Part shown: one piece after another, positions 54,302-62,894 of the stretch
How positions within the stretch are numbered: position 1 is the first letter of the stretch
Layout of the letters: the number at the start of each line of letters is the position of its first letter
DNA from: Lacinutrix sp. C3R15
Lineage (GTDB): Bacteria; Bacteroidota; Bacteroidia; Flavobacteriales; Flavobacteriaceae
Assembly (NCBI RefSeq): GCF_018860825.1
Contig: NZ_JAHKPZ010000004.1
Span: 471,102 to 535,101 of the forward strand
Direction: 5' to 3'
DNA length: 64,000 bases
Notes under the pieces: model-generated
The model's database searches: none
What the model was told of the DNA's origin: nothing
Seen by the model: the letters and a program-made list of their open reading frames with translations, nothing else
Translations under genes and position numbers: made by a program

Positions 54302-56257
54302 ATGCAAGAATTAAAACTTTCAGATTGGTTACCTACCACAAACAAAGAGGTGAAAATACGCGGTTGGGAAGCCCTAGACGTGATACTTTTTAGTGGCGAT
54401 GCTTATGTAGATCATCCTACATTTGGTCCTGCTGTAATTGGTCGTATGTTAGAAAGTTTTGGCTTGCGTGTAGCTATTGTACCACAACCTAATGTAAATG
54501 ATAATCTTCAGGATTTTGTAAAATTGGGTAAGCCAAAATTATTTTTTGGAGTTACTGGTGGTTGTATGGATCCTATGATTAGTAATTATAACGCCAATAA
54601 AAAGCGTCGGGATAAAGATGCCTATACACCAAATGGAGATATAGGGTTTCGTCCGGATTATGCTACAACCGTGTATTCTAAAATATTAAAAGAAAAATGG
54701 CCAGATACTCCCGTTTTAATTGGTGGTATTGAAGCATCATTACGTCGTGTTACGCATTATGATTATTGGAGCGATAAACTATTGCCTTCTATTTTAGAAA
54801 CCTCTAAAGCAGATATGCTGGTGTACGGAATGGGAGAGCAACCCTTACGTGAAGTAGTACGTTTACTAGAAAAAGGCGTTCCGTTTAAAAGCATCAATAC
54901 AGTTTTACAAACAGCTGTTCTTTTAGATAAAGATGAAAAGATTCCAAAGAACGCAAATTGGCAAGATGTGGAAATTGCTTCGCATGAAATTTGTTTAAAG
55001 GATAAGAAAAAATACGCGTCTAATTTTAAAGTCATCGAGCAAGAGTCTAATAAATTAGCGGCAAGACGAATTTTTCAGAAAATAGGCGATAAAACCTTAA
55101 TGATTAATCCGCCGTATCCTACCATGACAGAGGCAGAGATTGATGCTTCTTTCGATTTATCGTATACACGATTACCACACCCAAAATATAATAAGCGAGG
55201 ACCAATTCCTGCTTTTGAAATGATTAAGTTTTCTATCAACATTCACAGAGGGTGTTTTGGTGGTTGTAGCTTTTGTACCATTTCGGCACACCAAGGAAAA
55301 TTTATTGCCTCGCGTAGTAAAGAATCTATTTTAAAAGAAGTAGATACTGTGGCAAATATGCCAGATTTTAAAGGCTATTTAAGTGATATTGGTGGCCCAA
55401 GTGCCAACATGTATCAAATGAAAGGAAAAATACAGTCTATTTGCGATAAGTGTGTGGCACCTTCTTGTATTTCGCCTGTAATATGTAGTAATTTAGATAC
55501 TTCGCATAAACCTTTAACCGAGTTATATCAGGCAGTAGATAGTCATCCTAAAGTAAAAAAATCGTTTATAGGTTCGGGTATTCGTCATGATATGTTGGTG
55601 CCAGAATTTAATAAAAATGCAGATCCTAAAGAACTGGATGATTATACCGAAGAGGTAATGACAAAACACGTTTCTGGTAGACTAAAAGTAGCACCAGAAC
55701 ATACCAGTGATCCGGTTTTAAAATTGATGCGTAAACCATCTTTTAGTTATTTTCATAAGTTTAAAGAACGCTTTGATAAAATCAATATTAAAAAAGGATT
55801 AAAGCTTCAGCTAATTCCTTATTTTATATCTAACCATCCTGCTTGCGAAGTTGAAGATATGGCTAATCTAGCTGCCGAAACCAAAGATATGGGCTTTCAG
55901 CTGGAACAAGTACAAGGGTTTACACCAACACCAATGACTGTGGCTACTGTAATATATTATTCTGGTTACCATCCGTACACGCTTAAAAAAGTAAATACAC
56001 CTAAAACCAGAAAAGAAAAAGACGAACAACACCGTTTTTTCTTTTGGTATAAAGACGAAAATAAAGCCTGGATTAAAAAGACGTTGAATAAAGTGGGGCG
56101 TCCAGATTTACTAAAAGTATTACTTCCTGAAAAAACCGAAAAATGGCGTAAAAACAAACCTAAAGGTGAAGCTAAAAATACCTTTAATGATGCGGTGCCT
56201 TTTAATCAACGTAAAAATAAGGTAAAGTATAAAGGGAAGAAGAAAAAGAGGAGGTAG
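54302..56257 (+). CDS. ygiQ: YgiQ-type radical SAM protein
   Basis: 651 aa. An N-terminal UPF0313 domain with I-G-G-I-E-A-S-L-R-R (about 140), then a radical SAM core whose cluster motif reads R-G-C-F-G-G-C-S-F-C (about 318), the C-x3-C-x2-C pattern that binds a 4Fe-4S cluster and SAM. The C-terminus is strongly basic (Lys/Arg-rich, K-K-K-K-R-R). Substrate unknown for the family. The stop is 3 bp from the first repeat of the DUF559 element. Confidence 0.92.
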   Translation: MQELKLSDWLPTTNKEVKIRGWEALDVILFSGDAYVDHPTFGPAVIGRMLESFGLRVAIVPQPNVNDNLQDFVKLGKPKLFFGVTGGCMDPMISNYNANKKRRDKDAYTPNGDIGFRPDYATTVYSKILKEKWPDTPVLIGGIEASLRRVTHYDYWSDKLLPSILETSKADMLVYGMGEQPLREVVRLLEKGVPFKSINTVLQTAVLLDKDEKIPKNANWQDVEIASHEICLKDKKKYASNFKVIEQESNKLAARRIFQKIGDKTLMINPPYPTMTEAEIDASFDLSYTRLPHPKYNKRGPIPAFEMIKFSINIHRGCFGGCSFCTISAHQGKFIASRSKESILKEVDTVANMPDFKGYLSDIGGPSANMYQMKGKIQSICDKCVAPSCISPVICSNLDTSHKPLTELYQAVDSHPKVKKSFIGSGIRHDMLVPEFNKNADPKELDDYTEEVMTKHVSGRLKVAPEHTSDPVLKLMRKPSFSYFHKFKERFDKINIKKGLKLQLIPYFISNHPACEVEDMANLAAETKDMGFQLEQVQGFTPTPMTVATVIYYSGYHPYTLKKVNTPKTRKEKDEQHRFFFWYKDENKAWIKKTLNKVGRPDLLKVLLPEKTEKWRKNKPKGEAKNTFNDAVPFNQRKNKVKYKGKKKKRR

Positions 56258-56259
56258 AA

Positions 56260-56288
56260 AACACCCTTCTAGTCCCCTTGAAGGGACA
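56260..56288. repeat. Degenerate outer copy of the DUF559 element end
   Basis: A 29-bp stretch AACACCC..TAGTCCCC..GGGACA resembles the right end at 56782-56810 with several changes. It directly follows ygiQ and may be a trace of an earlier insertion. Confidence 0.55.
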
Positions 56289-56375
56289 ATCCTTACCAAC
56301 AAACATTTAGTTTTATTTAAAATGTAGTAGATAAATATGTTTTAAGTTATAAACATTTATGCTAACCTAATTAAA

Positions 56376-56810
56376 TGTCCTCTTGAGGGGACTTTAGGGG
56401 TGTTCAGAAGGCTAAAAATGAAAAACAAAATAATCCCATATAATCCAGAATTAAAACCATTAGCTAGGCAATTACGTAAAAATAGCACCTTACCAGAAGT
56501 GCTACTTTGGCAGAATATTAAGCAACGTGCTTACGGAGTGCAATTTCATAGACAAGTACCAATGCTAAATTACATTGTAGATTTTTATTGTCACGAAATA
56601 GGTTTAGCTATTGAAATTGATGGCGCTAGTCATGACCACAGCTTTTTATATGATGCAAAAAGACAAGGAGAATTAGAGGCTTATGGTGTTACCTTTTTAA
56701 GGTTTTCTAATGATGCGGTTAAAAAAAACATGTTTAGTGTTTTATTGGTTATTGAAGAGACGGTTAGGGAATTGTTAGGAAAACACCCCTAAAGTCCCCT
56801 CAAGGGGACA
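56376..56810 (+). mobile_element. DUF559 element copy 1 with 29-bp inverted ends
   Basis: Left end 56376-56404 and right end 56782-56810 are inverted copies of one 29-bp sequence (TGTCCCCTTGAGGGG..) with one mismatch. Each contains a GTCCCC-TTGA-GGGGAC hairpin, weaker in the left end. Between them is one nuclease frame. No transposase is present, so mobility is inferred. Confidence 0.55.
56418..56792 (+). CDS. DUF559 endonuclease-domain protein (copy 1)
   Basis: 124 aa, Vsr-like PD-(D/E)xK fold. The N-terminal helix L-R-K-N-S-T-L-P-E-V-L-L-W, Q-F-H-R-Q-V-P, then V-D-F-Y-C and A-I-E-I-D-G (catalytic Asp and Glu) and H-D-H match the DUF559 family. I take ATG 56418; a GTG at 56400 lies in the left inverted repeat and would also be in frame. 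The stop TAA is inside the right inverted repeat. Role unknown; related proteins may cut DNA. Confidence 0.8.
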   Translation: MKNKIIPYNPELKPLARQLRKNSTLPEVLLWQNIKQRAYGVQFHRQVPMLNYIVDFYCHEIGLAIEIDGASHDHSFLYDAKRQGELEAYGVTFLRFSNDAVKKNMFSVLLVIEETVRELLGKHP

Positions 56811-57002
56811 ATCCTCACCAAGAAGCATAGGTCTAAAAAATTAAATTTATTTCCCCAATTATAAACCCTATATATATTCTATTTTCCTTTATCAAATGTC
56901 CTTTTGAGGGGACAATCCTCACCAACAAGCATTTAGTTTTATTTAAAATCTAGTAAATAAATAATGTTTTAAGTTACAAATATTCATGTTAACGCAATTA
57001 AA

Positions 57003-57437
57003 TGTCCCCTTGAGGGGACTTTAGGGGTGTTCAGAAGGCTAAAAATGAAAAACAAAATAATCCCATATAATCCAGAATTAAAACCATTAGCTAGGCAATT
57101 ACGTAAAAATAGCACCTTACCAGAAGTGTTACTTTTGCAGAATATTAAGCAACGTGCTTACGGAGTGCAATTTCATAGACAAGTACCAATGCTAAATTAC
57201 ATTGTAGATTTTTATTGTCATGAAATAGGTTTAGCTATTGAAATTGATGGCGCTAGTCATGACCACAGCTTTTTATATGATGCAAAAAGACAAGGAGAAT
57301 TAGAGGCTTATGGTGTTAGCTTTTTAAGGTTTTCTAACGATGCGGTTAAAAAAAATATGTTTAGTGTTTTATTGGTTATTGAAGAGAAGGTTAGGGAATT
57401 GTTAGGAAAACACCCCTATGGTCCCCTCAAGGGGACA
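57003..57437 (+). mobile_element. DUF559 element copy 2
   Basis: Left end 57003-57031 matches the consensus exactly; right end 57409-57437 has two changes (TAAAG to TATGG). Same size as copy 1. The change in the right end removes the ancestral stop codon of the gene. Confidence 0.55.
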
Positions 57438-57491
57438 GTTCTCACCAAGAAGCATCCGTGTAAAAAATTAAATTTATTTTACCAATTATAA
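57045..57491 (+). CDS. DUF559 endonuclease-domain protein (copy 2), extended C-terminus
   Basis: Almost identical to copy 1 (differences include Trp/Leu in the E-V-L-L-x-Q segment, Thr/Ser before F-L-R-F, and Thr/Lys near the end), with the same putative catalytic residues. The TAA that ends copy 1 is TAT here, so translation would run 24 residues further, through the inverted repeat, to 57491. The Lys-rich tail is therefore recent and probably without function. If expressed, the nuclease domain could still be active. Confidence 0.7.
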   Translation: MKNKIIPYNPELKPLARQLRKNSTLPEVLLLQNIKQRAYGVQFHRQVPMLNYIVDFYCHEIGLAIEIDGASHDHSFLYDAKRQGELEAYGVSFLRFSNDAVKKNMFSVLLVIEEKVRELLGKHPYGPLKGTVLTKKHPCKKLNLFYQL

Positions 57492-57505
57492 ACCCTATAT
57501 ATATT

Positions 57506-57619
57506 CTAATTTTCTTTATCAATTAAGCTTTTCTTTAAAAAGAATTTGTTTTTATCAATTTCACTTAATTTCTCATTAATAAGTTGTGTGATTAATTCTT
57601 CGTAAATACCTTGATTCAT
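57506..57619 (-). pseudogene. Truncated 5' end of a helicase-like gene
   Basis: 37 codons from ATG 57619 to TAG 57506. The ATG overlaps the NUDIX stop (ATGA), the form of a coupled downstream gene. The sequence M-N-Q-G-I-Y-E-E-L-I and a K-x-F-F-L-K-K-S-L-I-D-K-E end resemble, as I recall, the very N-terminus of DUF3427-type DEAD/DEAH helicases with a PLD-like domain. It stops at the edge of the DUF559 duplication, so the rest was probably lost there. Confidence 0.55.
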
Positions 57620-58002
57620 AATGCTAAAAATTCATTCAAAATAGGCACATCTGCTTCAGCCCAATCTAAGTTAATCAATTCCTCTTTTTTAGCTAATAGA
57701 TAGCTACAATGTTCTTTCAGTATTAATTTTCCAGATAGATATTTAGCGGTAAAAGGAATTAATTCGATTTTAAAATCGGGGTATTGGTGTATTACAGGAG
57801 TCAATCTTTTTTTTACTTCAATATGTATATTTAATTCTTCAAAAATCTCTCTTTTAATACAATCAATTTCTGTTTCTCCTGCTTCAATTTTTCCTCCTGC
57901 AAATTCCCATTTCAGAGGTAGTTTCATTGTTTTGCTTCTTTGAACTGCTAGAATTTTATTGCCAAACTCTATAATGGCACATGTAACAGGAATAGTTTTC
58001 AT
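57616..58002 (-). CDS. NUDIX hydrolase, MutT-like
   Basis: 128 aa. The NUDIX box is complete: G-G-K-I-E-A-G-E-T-E-I-D at about 35-46, then R-E-I-F-E-E-L (G-x5-E-x7-R-E-U-x-E-E-x-G pattern, with Asn for the last Gly). It resembles (deoxy)nucleoside triphosphate pyrophosphohydrolases that clean damaged nucleotides such as 8-oxo-dGTP. Its start is 1 bp from the polA stop, and it overlaps the truncated gene downstream. Confidence 0.88.
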   Translation of the reverse strand: MKTIPVTCAIIEFGNKILAVQRSKTMKLPLKWEFAGGKIEAGETEIDCIKREIFEELNIHIEVKKRLTPVIHQYPDFKIELIPFTAKYLSGKLILKEHCSYLLAKKEELINLDWAEADVPILNEFLAL

Positions 58003-58003
58003 T

Positions 58004-60856
58004 TTAATGCGCCTCCAACCAATTAACTCCAGTATCTACTTCTACATCCAACGGAACCTCCATAACAAACGCATTTTCCATTTCCGTTTTAATTAAAGCA
58101 GTCATTACTTCTAATTCTGGTTTGTACACATCAAACACCAATTCATCATGTACCTGCAGTAGCATTTTGGTTTTATAATTACCAGCCTCTAATTTATTAT
58201 AAATATTAATCATGGCAATTTTTATAATATCGGCAGCAGAACCTTGTATAGGTGCATTTACGGCATTACGCTCTGCAGCACTGCGTACCATGGCATTTCT
58301 AGAATGAATATCTTTTAAATAACGTCTTCTGTCTAAAACCGTTTTTACATAGCCATGATCTCTTGCAAAATCTACTTGATTGCTCATGTATTGTTTTAGT
58401 TTTGGGTAGGTTTCGTAGTAGGTATCAATAAGCTCTTTAGCTTCGCCACGAGACAAATCGGTTTGGTTGCTCAATCCAAAAGCAGACACGCCATAAATAA
58501 TTCCAAAATTCACGGTTTTGGCATTGCTACGTTGCTCTCTGGTAACTTCTTCAATAGGAACACCAAATACTTTAGAAGCAGTAGACGCATGAATATCTTC
58601 GCCATTTTTAAAAGCCTCAATCATGGTTTCTTCTTTACTTAAAGCAGCAATAATACGCAGTTCTATCTGGCTATAATCGGCAGCCAATAAGGTATATTCT
58701 TCACTACGTGGAATAAAGGCTTTGCGTACTTGACGACCTCGTTCGGTACGAATAGGTATGTTTTGCAAATTCGGGTTATTACTACTTAGTCTTCCTGTAG
58801 CAGCAACGGTTTGCATATAATCGGTATGTACACGACCAGTAGTAGCATCTACCTGCAATGGTAAAGCATCTACATAGGTGCTTTTTAGTTTTGCTAAACC
58901 GCGATATTCTAAAATATTTCTAATAATCTCGTGCTCTTTGGCTAAAGCAGATAAAATATCTTCTCCTGTTTTATACTGTCCTGTTTTGGTTTTTTTAGGC
59001 TTATCTACTAGTTTTAGTTTTTCAAAAAGTATGATTCCTAATTGCTTTGGTGAGGCTATATTGAATTCTTCGCCAGCAACCTCATAAATTTTAGCTTCTA
59101 AAGTTGCAATGTCGTTGTTTAGGTCTTCTGAAAGCGAATTTAAAAAGGCAACATCCAGATTAATACCTTCTAGTTCCATGGCAGCTAAAACACGTAATAA
59201 AGGCACTTCAATATTATCAAACAGTTTTTGGGTATTGGCTTCGCCCAGTTCTTTTTCAAAATGTTCTTTTAGCTGTAGTGTAATATCTGCATCTTCAACC
59301 GCATATTCGGTTTGTTTTTCTAAAGGAACCTCACGCATAGATAATTGGTTTTTTCCTTTTTTACCAATCAATTCGGTAATAGAAATAGGTGTGTAGTTCA
59401 GGTAAGTTTCTGCCAGCACATCCATATTATGTCGCATATCTGGATTAATTAAATAATGTGCTAACATGGTATCAAATAAAGGTCCTTTTACTTGCACGTT
59501 ATATTTGGCCAGTACTTTAATATCGTATTTTAAATTCTGACCAATTTTTTCAATATTTTCAGCTTCAAAAAAGCATCGTAATAATTCGATAATAGCTTGT
59601 GCTTCCTCTTTTTCTTCAGGAAATGGTAAGTAAAATCCTTTGCCTACTTCCCATGAAAATGAAATTCCTACCAGTGCTGCGGTTAACGGATTCAAGCCTG
59701 TGGTTTCGGTATCAAAACACACGCTGCTTTGGTTCATTAAGTTTTTTATAAACAATTTGGTAGCCATTCCTGGTGCTACACTTTGGTAAAAATGCGATAC
59801 CGTTTCTGCCGTTTTACGTACATATGCATTGGTGTCTGTAGTCGCTTCCGCGGAATTTGGGTCTCCTCCAAATAAAGAGAATTGCCCTGCTCCAGCATTT
59901 TCAGCTTCCTTTGGTGTTGCTTTGGTTTCTGTTGTAGCCGAAGCTGTTTTGGTAGGAGTAACCGTTGGTGTTTCGGTAGAAAAGGTTTTTAAAAAATTAT
60001 CTATTAAGCGTCTAAATTCTAATTCTTGAAAAATCTCGGTTACTTTAGGAATATCTGGTTCAGACATCTCAAAGTCTTTTGCATCAAATTCTACAGGTAC
60101 ATCTAGCATAATAGTTGCTAACTGTTTAGAAAGTAAGCCTAGTTCTTGGTTGGCTTCTACCTTTTCTTTCATCTTACCCTTAAGCTCGTGTGTGTTTGCA
60201 AAAAGGTTTTCCATGGTACCATAAGCAGCTAAAAATTTCTTAGCTGTTTTTTCTCCAACACCGGGAAGACCAGGAATATTATCACTAGCATCTCCCATCA
60301 TACCTAAATAGTCTATCACTTGTAAAGGGTCTGTTACCTCAAATTTCTTTTGTACTTCTGGAATTCCCCAGGTTTCATAACCACCACCAAAAACAGGACG
60401 ATACATAAAAATATTTTCGCTTACCAATTGTGCAAAATCCTTGTCTGGAGTGACCATAAAAGTTTTATAGCCTTCTTTTTCGGCTTTTTTTGCTAAGGTT
60501 CCTATAACATCATCTGCTTCATAACCTTCTTTAACCATGATTGGAATATGCATGGCCTTTAAAATTTCGTATATATACGGAACCGCTGTTTTTATACCTT
60601 CTGGTGTTTCGTCTCTGTTGGCTTTGTAAGCCTCAAACATTTCTACGCGGTCTGCACTTCCGCCTTTGTCAAAACAAACGGCTAAATGATCTGGTCTTTC
60701 GCGTTTTATTACGTCTAATAACGAGTTCATAAAACCCATAATGGCTGAGGTGTCCTCTCCTTTAGAATTGATTCTTGGGTTTTTTATAAAGGCATAGTAT
60801 CCTCTAAAAATTAAAGCGTAAGCATCTACAAGAAATAGGCGTTTTTGTTCTGACAT
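58004..60856 (-). CDS. polA: DNA polymerase I
   Basis: 950 aa with all three domains: 5'-3' exonuclease (about 1-300, with P-D-K-D-F-A-Q-L and the G-L-P-G-V-G-E-K-T-A helix-hairpin-helix), 3'-5' exonuclease (D-T-E-T-T-G about 383, so proofreading residues are kept), and family A polymerase (D-Y-S-Q-I-E-L-R-I about 725, V-H-D-E-L near 905). A low-complexity Thr/Ala/Glu linker (about 295-345) follows the first domain. It is used in repair and Okazaki fragment processing. Confidence 0.97.
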   Translation of the reverse strand: MSEQKRLFLVDAYALIFRGYYAFIKNPRINSKGEDTSAIMGFMNSLLDVIKRERPDHLAVCFDKGGSADRVEMFEAYKANRDETPEGIKTAVPYIYEILKAMHIPIMVKEGYEADDVIGTLAKKAEKEGYKTFMVTPDKDFAQLVSENIFMYRPVFGGGYETWGIPEVQKKFEVTDPLQVIDYLGMMGDASDNIPGLPGVGEKTAKKFLAAYGTMENLFANTHELKGKMKEKVEANQELGLLSKQLATIMLDVPVEFDAKDFEMSEPDIPKVTEIFQELEFRRLIDNFLKTFSTETPTVTPTKTASATTETKATPKEAENAGAGQFSLFGGDPNSAEATTDTNAYVRKTAETVSHFYQSVAPGMATKLFIKNLMNQSSVCFDTETTGLNPLTAALVGISFSWEVGKGFYLPFPEEKEEAQAIIELLRCFFEAENIEKIGQNLKYDIKVLAKYNVQVKGPLFDTMLAHYLINPDMRHNMDVLAETYLNYTPISITELIGKKGKNQLSMREVPLEKQTEYAVEDADITLQLKEHFEKELGEANTQKLFDNIEVPLLRVLAAMELEGINLDVAFLNSLSEDLNNDIATLEAKIYEVAGEEFNIASPKQLGIILFEKLKLVDKPKKTKTGQYKTGEDILSALAKEHEIIRNILEYRGLAKLKSTYVDALPLQVDATTGRVHTDYMQTVAATGRLSSNNPNLQNIPIRTERGRQVRKAFIPRSEEYTLLAADYSQIELRIIAALSKEETMIEAFKNGEDIHASTASKVFGVPIEEVTREQRSNAKTVNFGIIYGVSAFGLSNQTDLSRGEAKELIDTYYETYPKLKQYMSNQVDFARDHGYVKTVLDRRRYLKDIHSRNAMVRSAAERNAVNAPIQGSAADIIKIAMINIYNKLEAGNYKTKMLLQVHDELVFDVYKPELEVMTALIKTEMENAFVMEVPLDVEVDTGVNWLEAH

Positions 60857-60878
60857 GATATATATTTTGTAAGAACAT

Positions 60879-60886
60879 CAAATCTA
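60879..60886 (-). promoter_or_regulatory. -7 box for polA
   Basis: The minus strand reads TAGATTTG, a full TAnnTTTG match, 22 nt before the ATG. Confidence 0.5.
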
Positions 60887-61418
60887 CAAAAACTTATGAT
60901 TAAATATTGTAATAATTAATGTTAGGTTTGCTTCCTCTAGGAACTTTTATAATTGTTTTTGCATGCAAAAGCGAAGTAACGGGTTGCCTTTAGTTACTTG
61001 TAAAGCTGTTTTATGACAAAGTGTTATCTCAGAGTTTTTTATTAACCTGTATAGCTATTTTAAGACAAGCCACTATTATAAATACTTCATAGGTACTCCA
61101 TAGCTACTCCATAGATACTCCATGGATAGTATATGGATAGTGTATGGATAGTTCCTGTGCATTTTTGTGTAAATATTTCTATTTGTTTAAAAAACAAGGT
61201 GGTTCATATTTAAATAGCAAAACGTATCTTTGAAATACATAAAAGCATACAATAAGTATATTTCAATTGTATTCATGGGAAGCAGGAACTTTATTAAAGG
61301 GCACAATGTAGCCAGATTATAAATTAAGTATATAGTAACTTTTGCCATTTGTATAGAGGTAGGTGTTTGGGTATTGTTTTTTATATCGTATTTTAAAGGT
61401 AAAAACAGGGTTTTGATA
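60887..61418. other. Non-coding region with short repeats
   Basis: About 530 bp between polA and the aldehyde dehydrogenase. At 61087-61155 there are about seven degenerate copies of a 10-11-bp unit (CCATAGNTACT / ATGGATAGT type) in tandem, first as TACTCCATAG and then TATGGATAGT. The rest is AT-rich with no convincing gene. Confidence 0.55.
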
Positions 61419-62828
61419 ATGAAGGAATTTAAAAATAGTTACGCAGACTTATTTATTGCCCAAAAAGCAAATCAATTTGCTATTGGAAATACATCATATA
61501 AAGAAAGAGTTGCTAAACTAAATGCTTTAAAAGAAGCGCTAGAGTTTACGTTTAAAGATAAAATTAGAGAGGCTTTGTATGCCGATTTTAAAAAGCCTTT
61601 TACAGAAACCGATGTAACCGAAATCTATCCGGTTATTGGTGAAATTAAATTTGCAAAGCGCCATTTAAAAACCTGGATGAAACGCCAAAAAGTAGATACA
61701 CCAATAGCTTTAATGGGGTCTTCTTCCTGGTATGTGTATGAACCTAAGGGGGTTTGTTTGCTTATTTCTCCTTGGAATTTCCCTTTAAATCTTACGTTTG
61801 GACCACTAGTTTCTGCCATTGCAGCAGGAAATACTGTGATTATAAAACCTAGCGAAATGACGCCAAACATTTCTAAAGTGATGGCAGAAATAGTTGCAGA
61901 TTTGTTTCAGGAAAATGAAATTGCCTTGGTAGAAGGAGAGGTAGAGGTGTCTCAAGAATTATTAAAACTTCCTTTTAACCATATCTTTTTTACAGGATCT
62001 CCACAGGTTGGAAAAATAGTAATGCACGCAGCTTCAAAGCATTTGTCTTCGGTAACCTTAGAGCTTGGCGGAAAATCACCAACCATTATTGATGAAACTG
62101 CAAACCTAAAAGCAGCAGCTAAAAAAATAGCCTGGGGAAAGTTTTTAAATAGTGGGCAAACCTGTATTGCACCAGATTATATACTAATACAAGATACTGT
62201 AAAAAAGGAGTTTATTGCAGCATTAAAAATGCAATTAAAAGTCTTTTTTACTGCAGATGCTTCTGCATCACATTCGCTTTCTCGTGTAGTAAATACAAAG
62301 CATTTTAATCGATTAGTAGCACATTTAGAGGATGCTATTTCAAAGAATGCTACTATTGAAATTGGAGGTAAAACAGCTTCTGAAGATAATTTTATAGAGC
62401 CAACCGTAATCTCTAATGTTCCAGAAAATGCTTCGCTGTTACAGGATGAAATTTTCGGACCTATTCTTCCTATAAAAACGTATAAGACCATTGTTGAGGC
62501 TATTGGTTATATTAACTCTAAAGAAAAACCTTTAGCGTTGTATGTGTATTCTAAAAGTAAAAAGAATACTAATACCATTATAAAAAATACCAGAGCAGGG
62601 AGTACAGCGATTAATAATAACGTATTGCAATATACCAATCATAACCTGCCATTTGGAGGGACTAATAATAGTGGTATAGGTAAAGCACATGGTGTTTTTG
62701 GTTTTCAGGAATTTTCAAATATGCGTTCTGTATTAAAACAACACACCAAAGGAGCTATTGAATTTTTGTTTCCTCCTTATACAAATTTAAAGCAGAAATT
62801 GGTAGATTTAACTATCAAGTGGTTTTAA
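61419..62828 (+). CDS. Aldehyde dehydrogenase, ALDH3-like
   Basis: NAD(P)-dependent oxidation of an aldehyde. It carries the N-terminal catalytic-domain phrase S-P-W-N-F-P-L-N-L, F-T-G-S-P-Q-V-G, the general base in E-L-G-G-K-S-P and the nucleophile Cys in S-G-Q-T-C-I-A-P. The short N-terminus and the end F-P-P-Y-T are features of class 3 (fatty or aromatic aldehydes). I start at ATG 61419 (469 aa); the upstream TTG start adds residues without homology. Confidence 0.9.
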   Translation: MKEFKNSYADLFIAQKANQFAIGNTSYKERVAKLNALKEALEFTFKDKIREALYADFKKPFTETDVTEIYPVIGEIKFAKRHLKTWMKRQKVDTPIALMGSSSWYVYEPKGVCLLISPWNFPLNLTFGPLVSAIAAGNTVIIKPSEMTPNISKVMAEIVADLFQENEIALVEGEVEVSQELLKLPFNHIFFTGSPQVGKIVMHAASKHLSSVTLELGGKSPTIIDETANLKAAAKKIAWGKFLNSGQTCIAPDYILIQDTVKKEFIAALKMQLKVFFTADASASHSLSRVVNTKHFNRLVAHLEDAISKNATIEIGGKTASEDNFIEPTVISNVPENASLLQDEIFGPILPIKTYKTIVEAIGYINSKEKPLALYVYSKSKKNTNTIIKNTRAGSTAINNNVLQYTNHNLPFGGTNNSGIGKAHGVFGFQEFSNMRSVLKQHTKGAIEFLFPPYTNLKQKLVDLTIKWF

Positions 62829-62830
62829 AT

Positions 62831-62871
62831 AAAAAAGAGGCGTATTAGTGTTACCTAATTTCCTCTTTTTT
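62831..62871. terminator. Bidirectional terminator
   Basis: AAAAAAGAGG / CCTCTTTTTT stem with an inner ATTAG / CTAAT stem, between the converging aldehyde dehydrogenase and T9SS genes. Confidence 0.8.
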
Positions 62872-62894
62872 CGATTAATAGCATCTTTGATTTT

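Larger units (their letters stand above)
56271..57524. repeat. Tandem duplication, period about 627 bp
   Basis: Unit 1 (about 56271-56896) and unit 2 (about 56897-57524) are nearly identical in the DUF559 gene and clearly related in the flanking DNA (both carry the CAACAA.CATTTAG and CCCTATATATATTCT blocks). ATG, left end and right end are all shifted by exactly 627 bp; the DNA before the left ends has a 1-bp indel. Confidence 0.9.
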
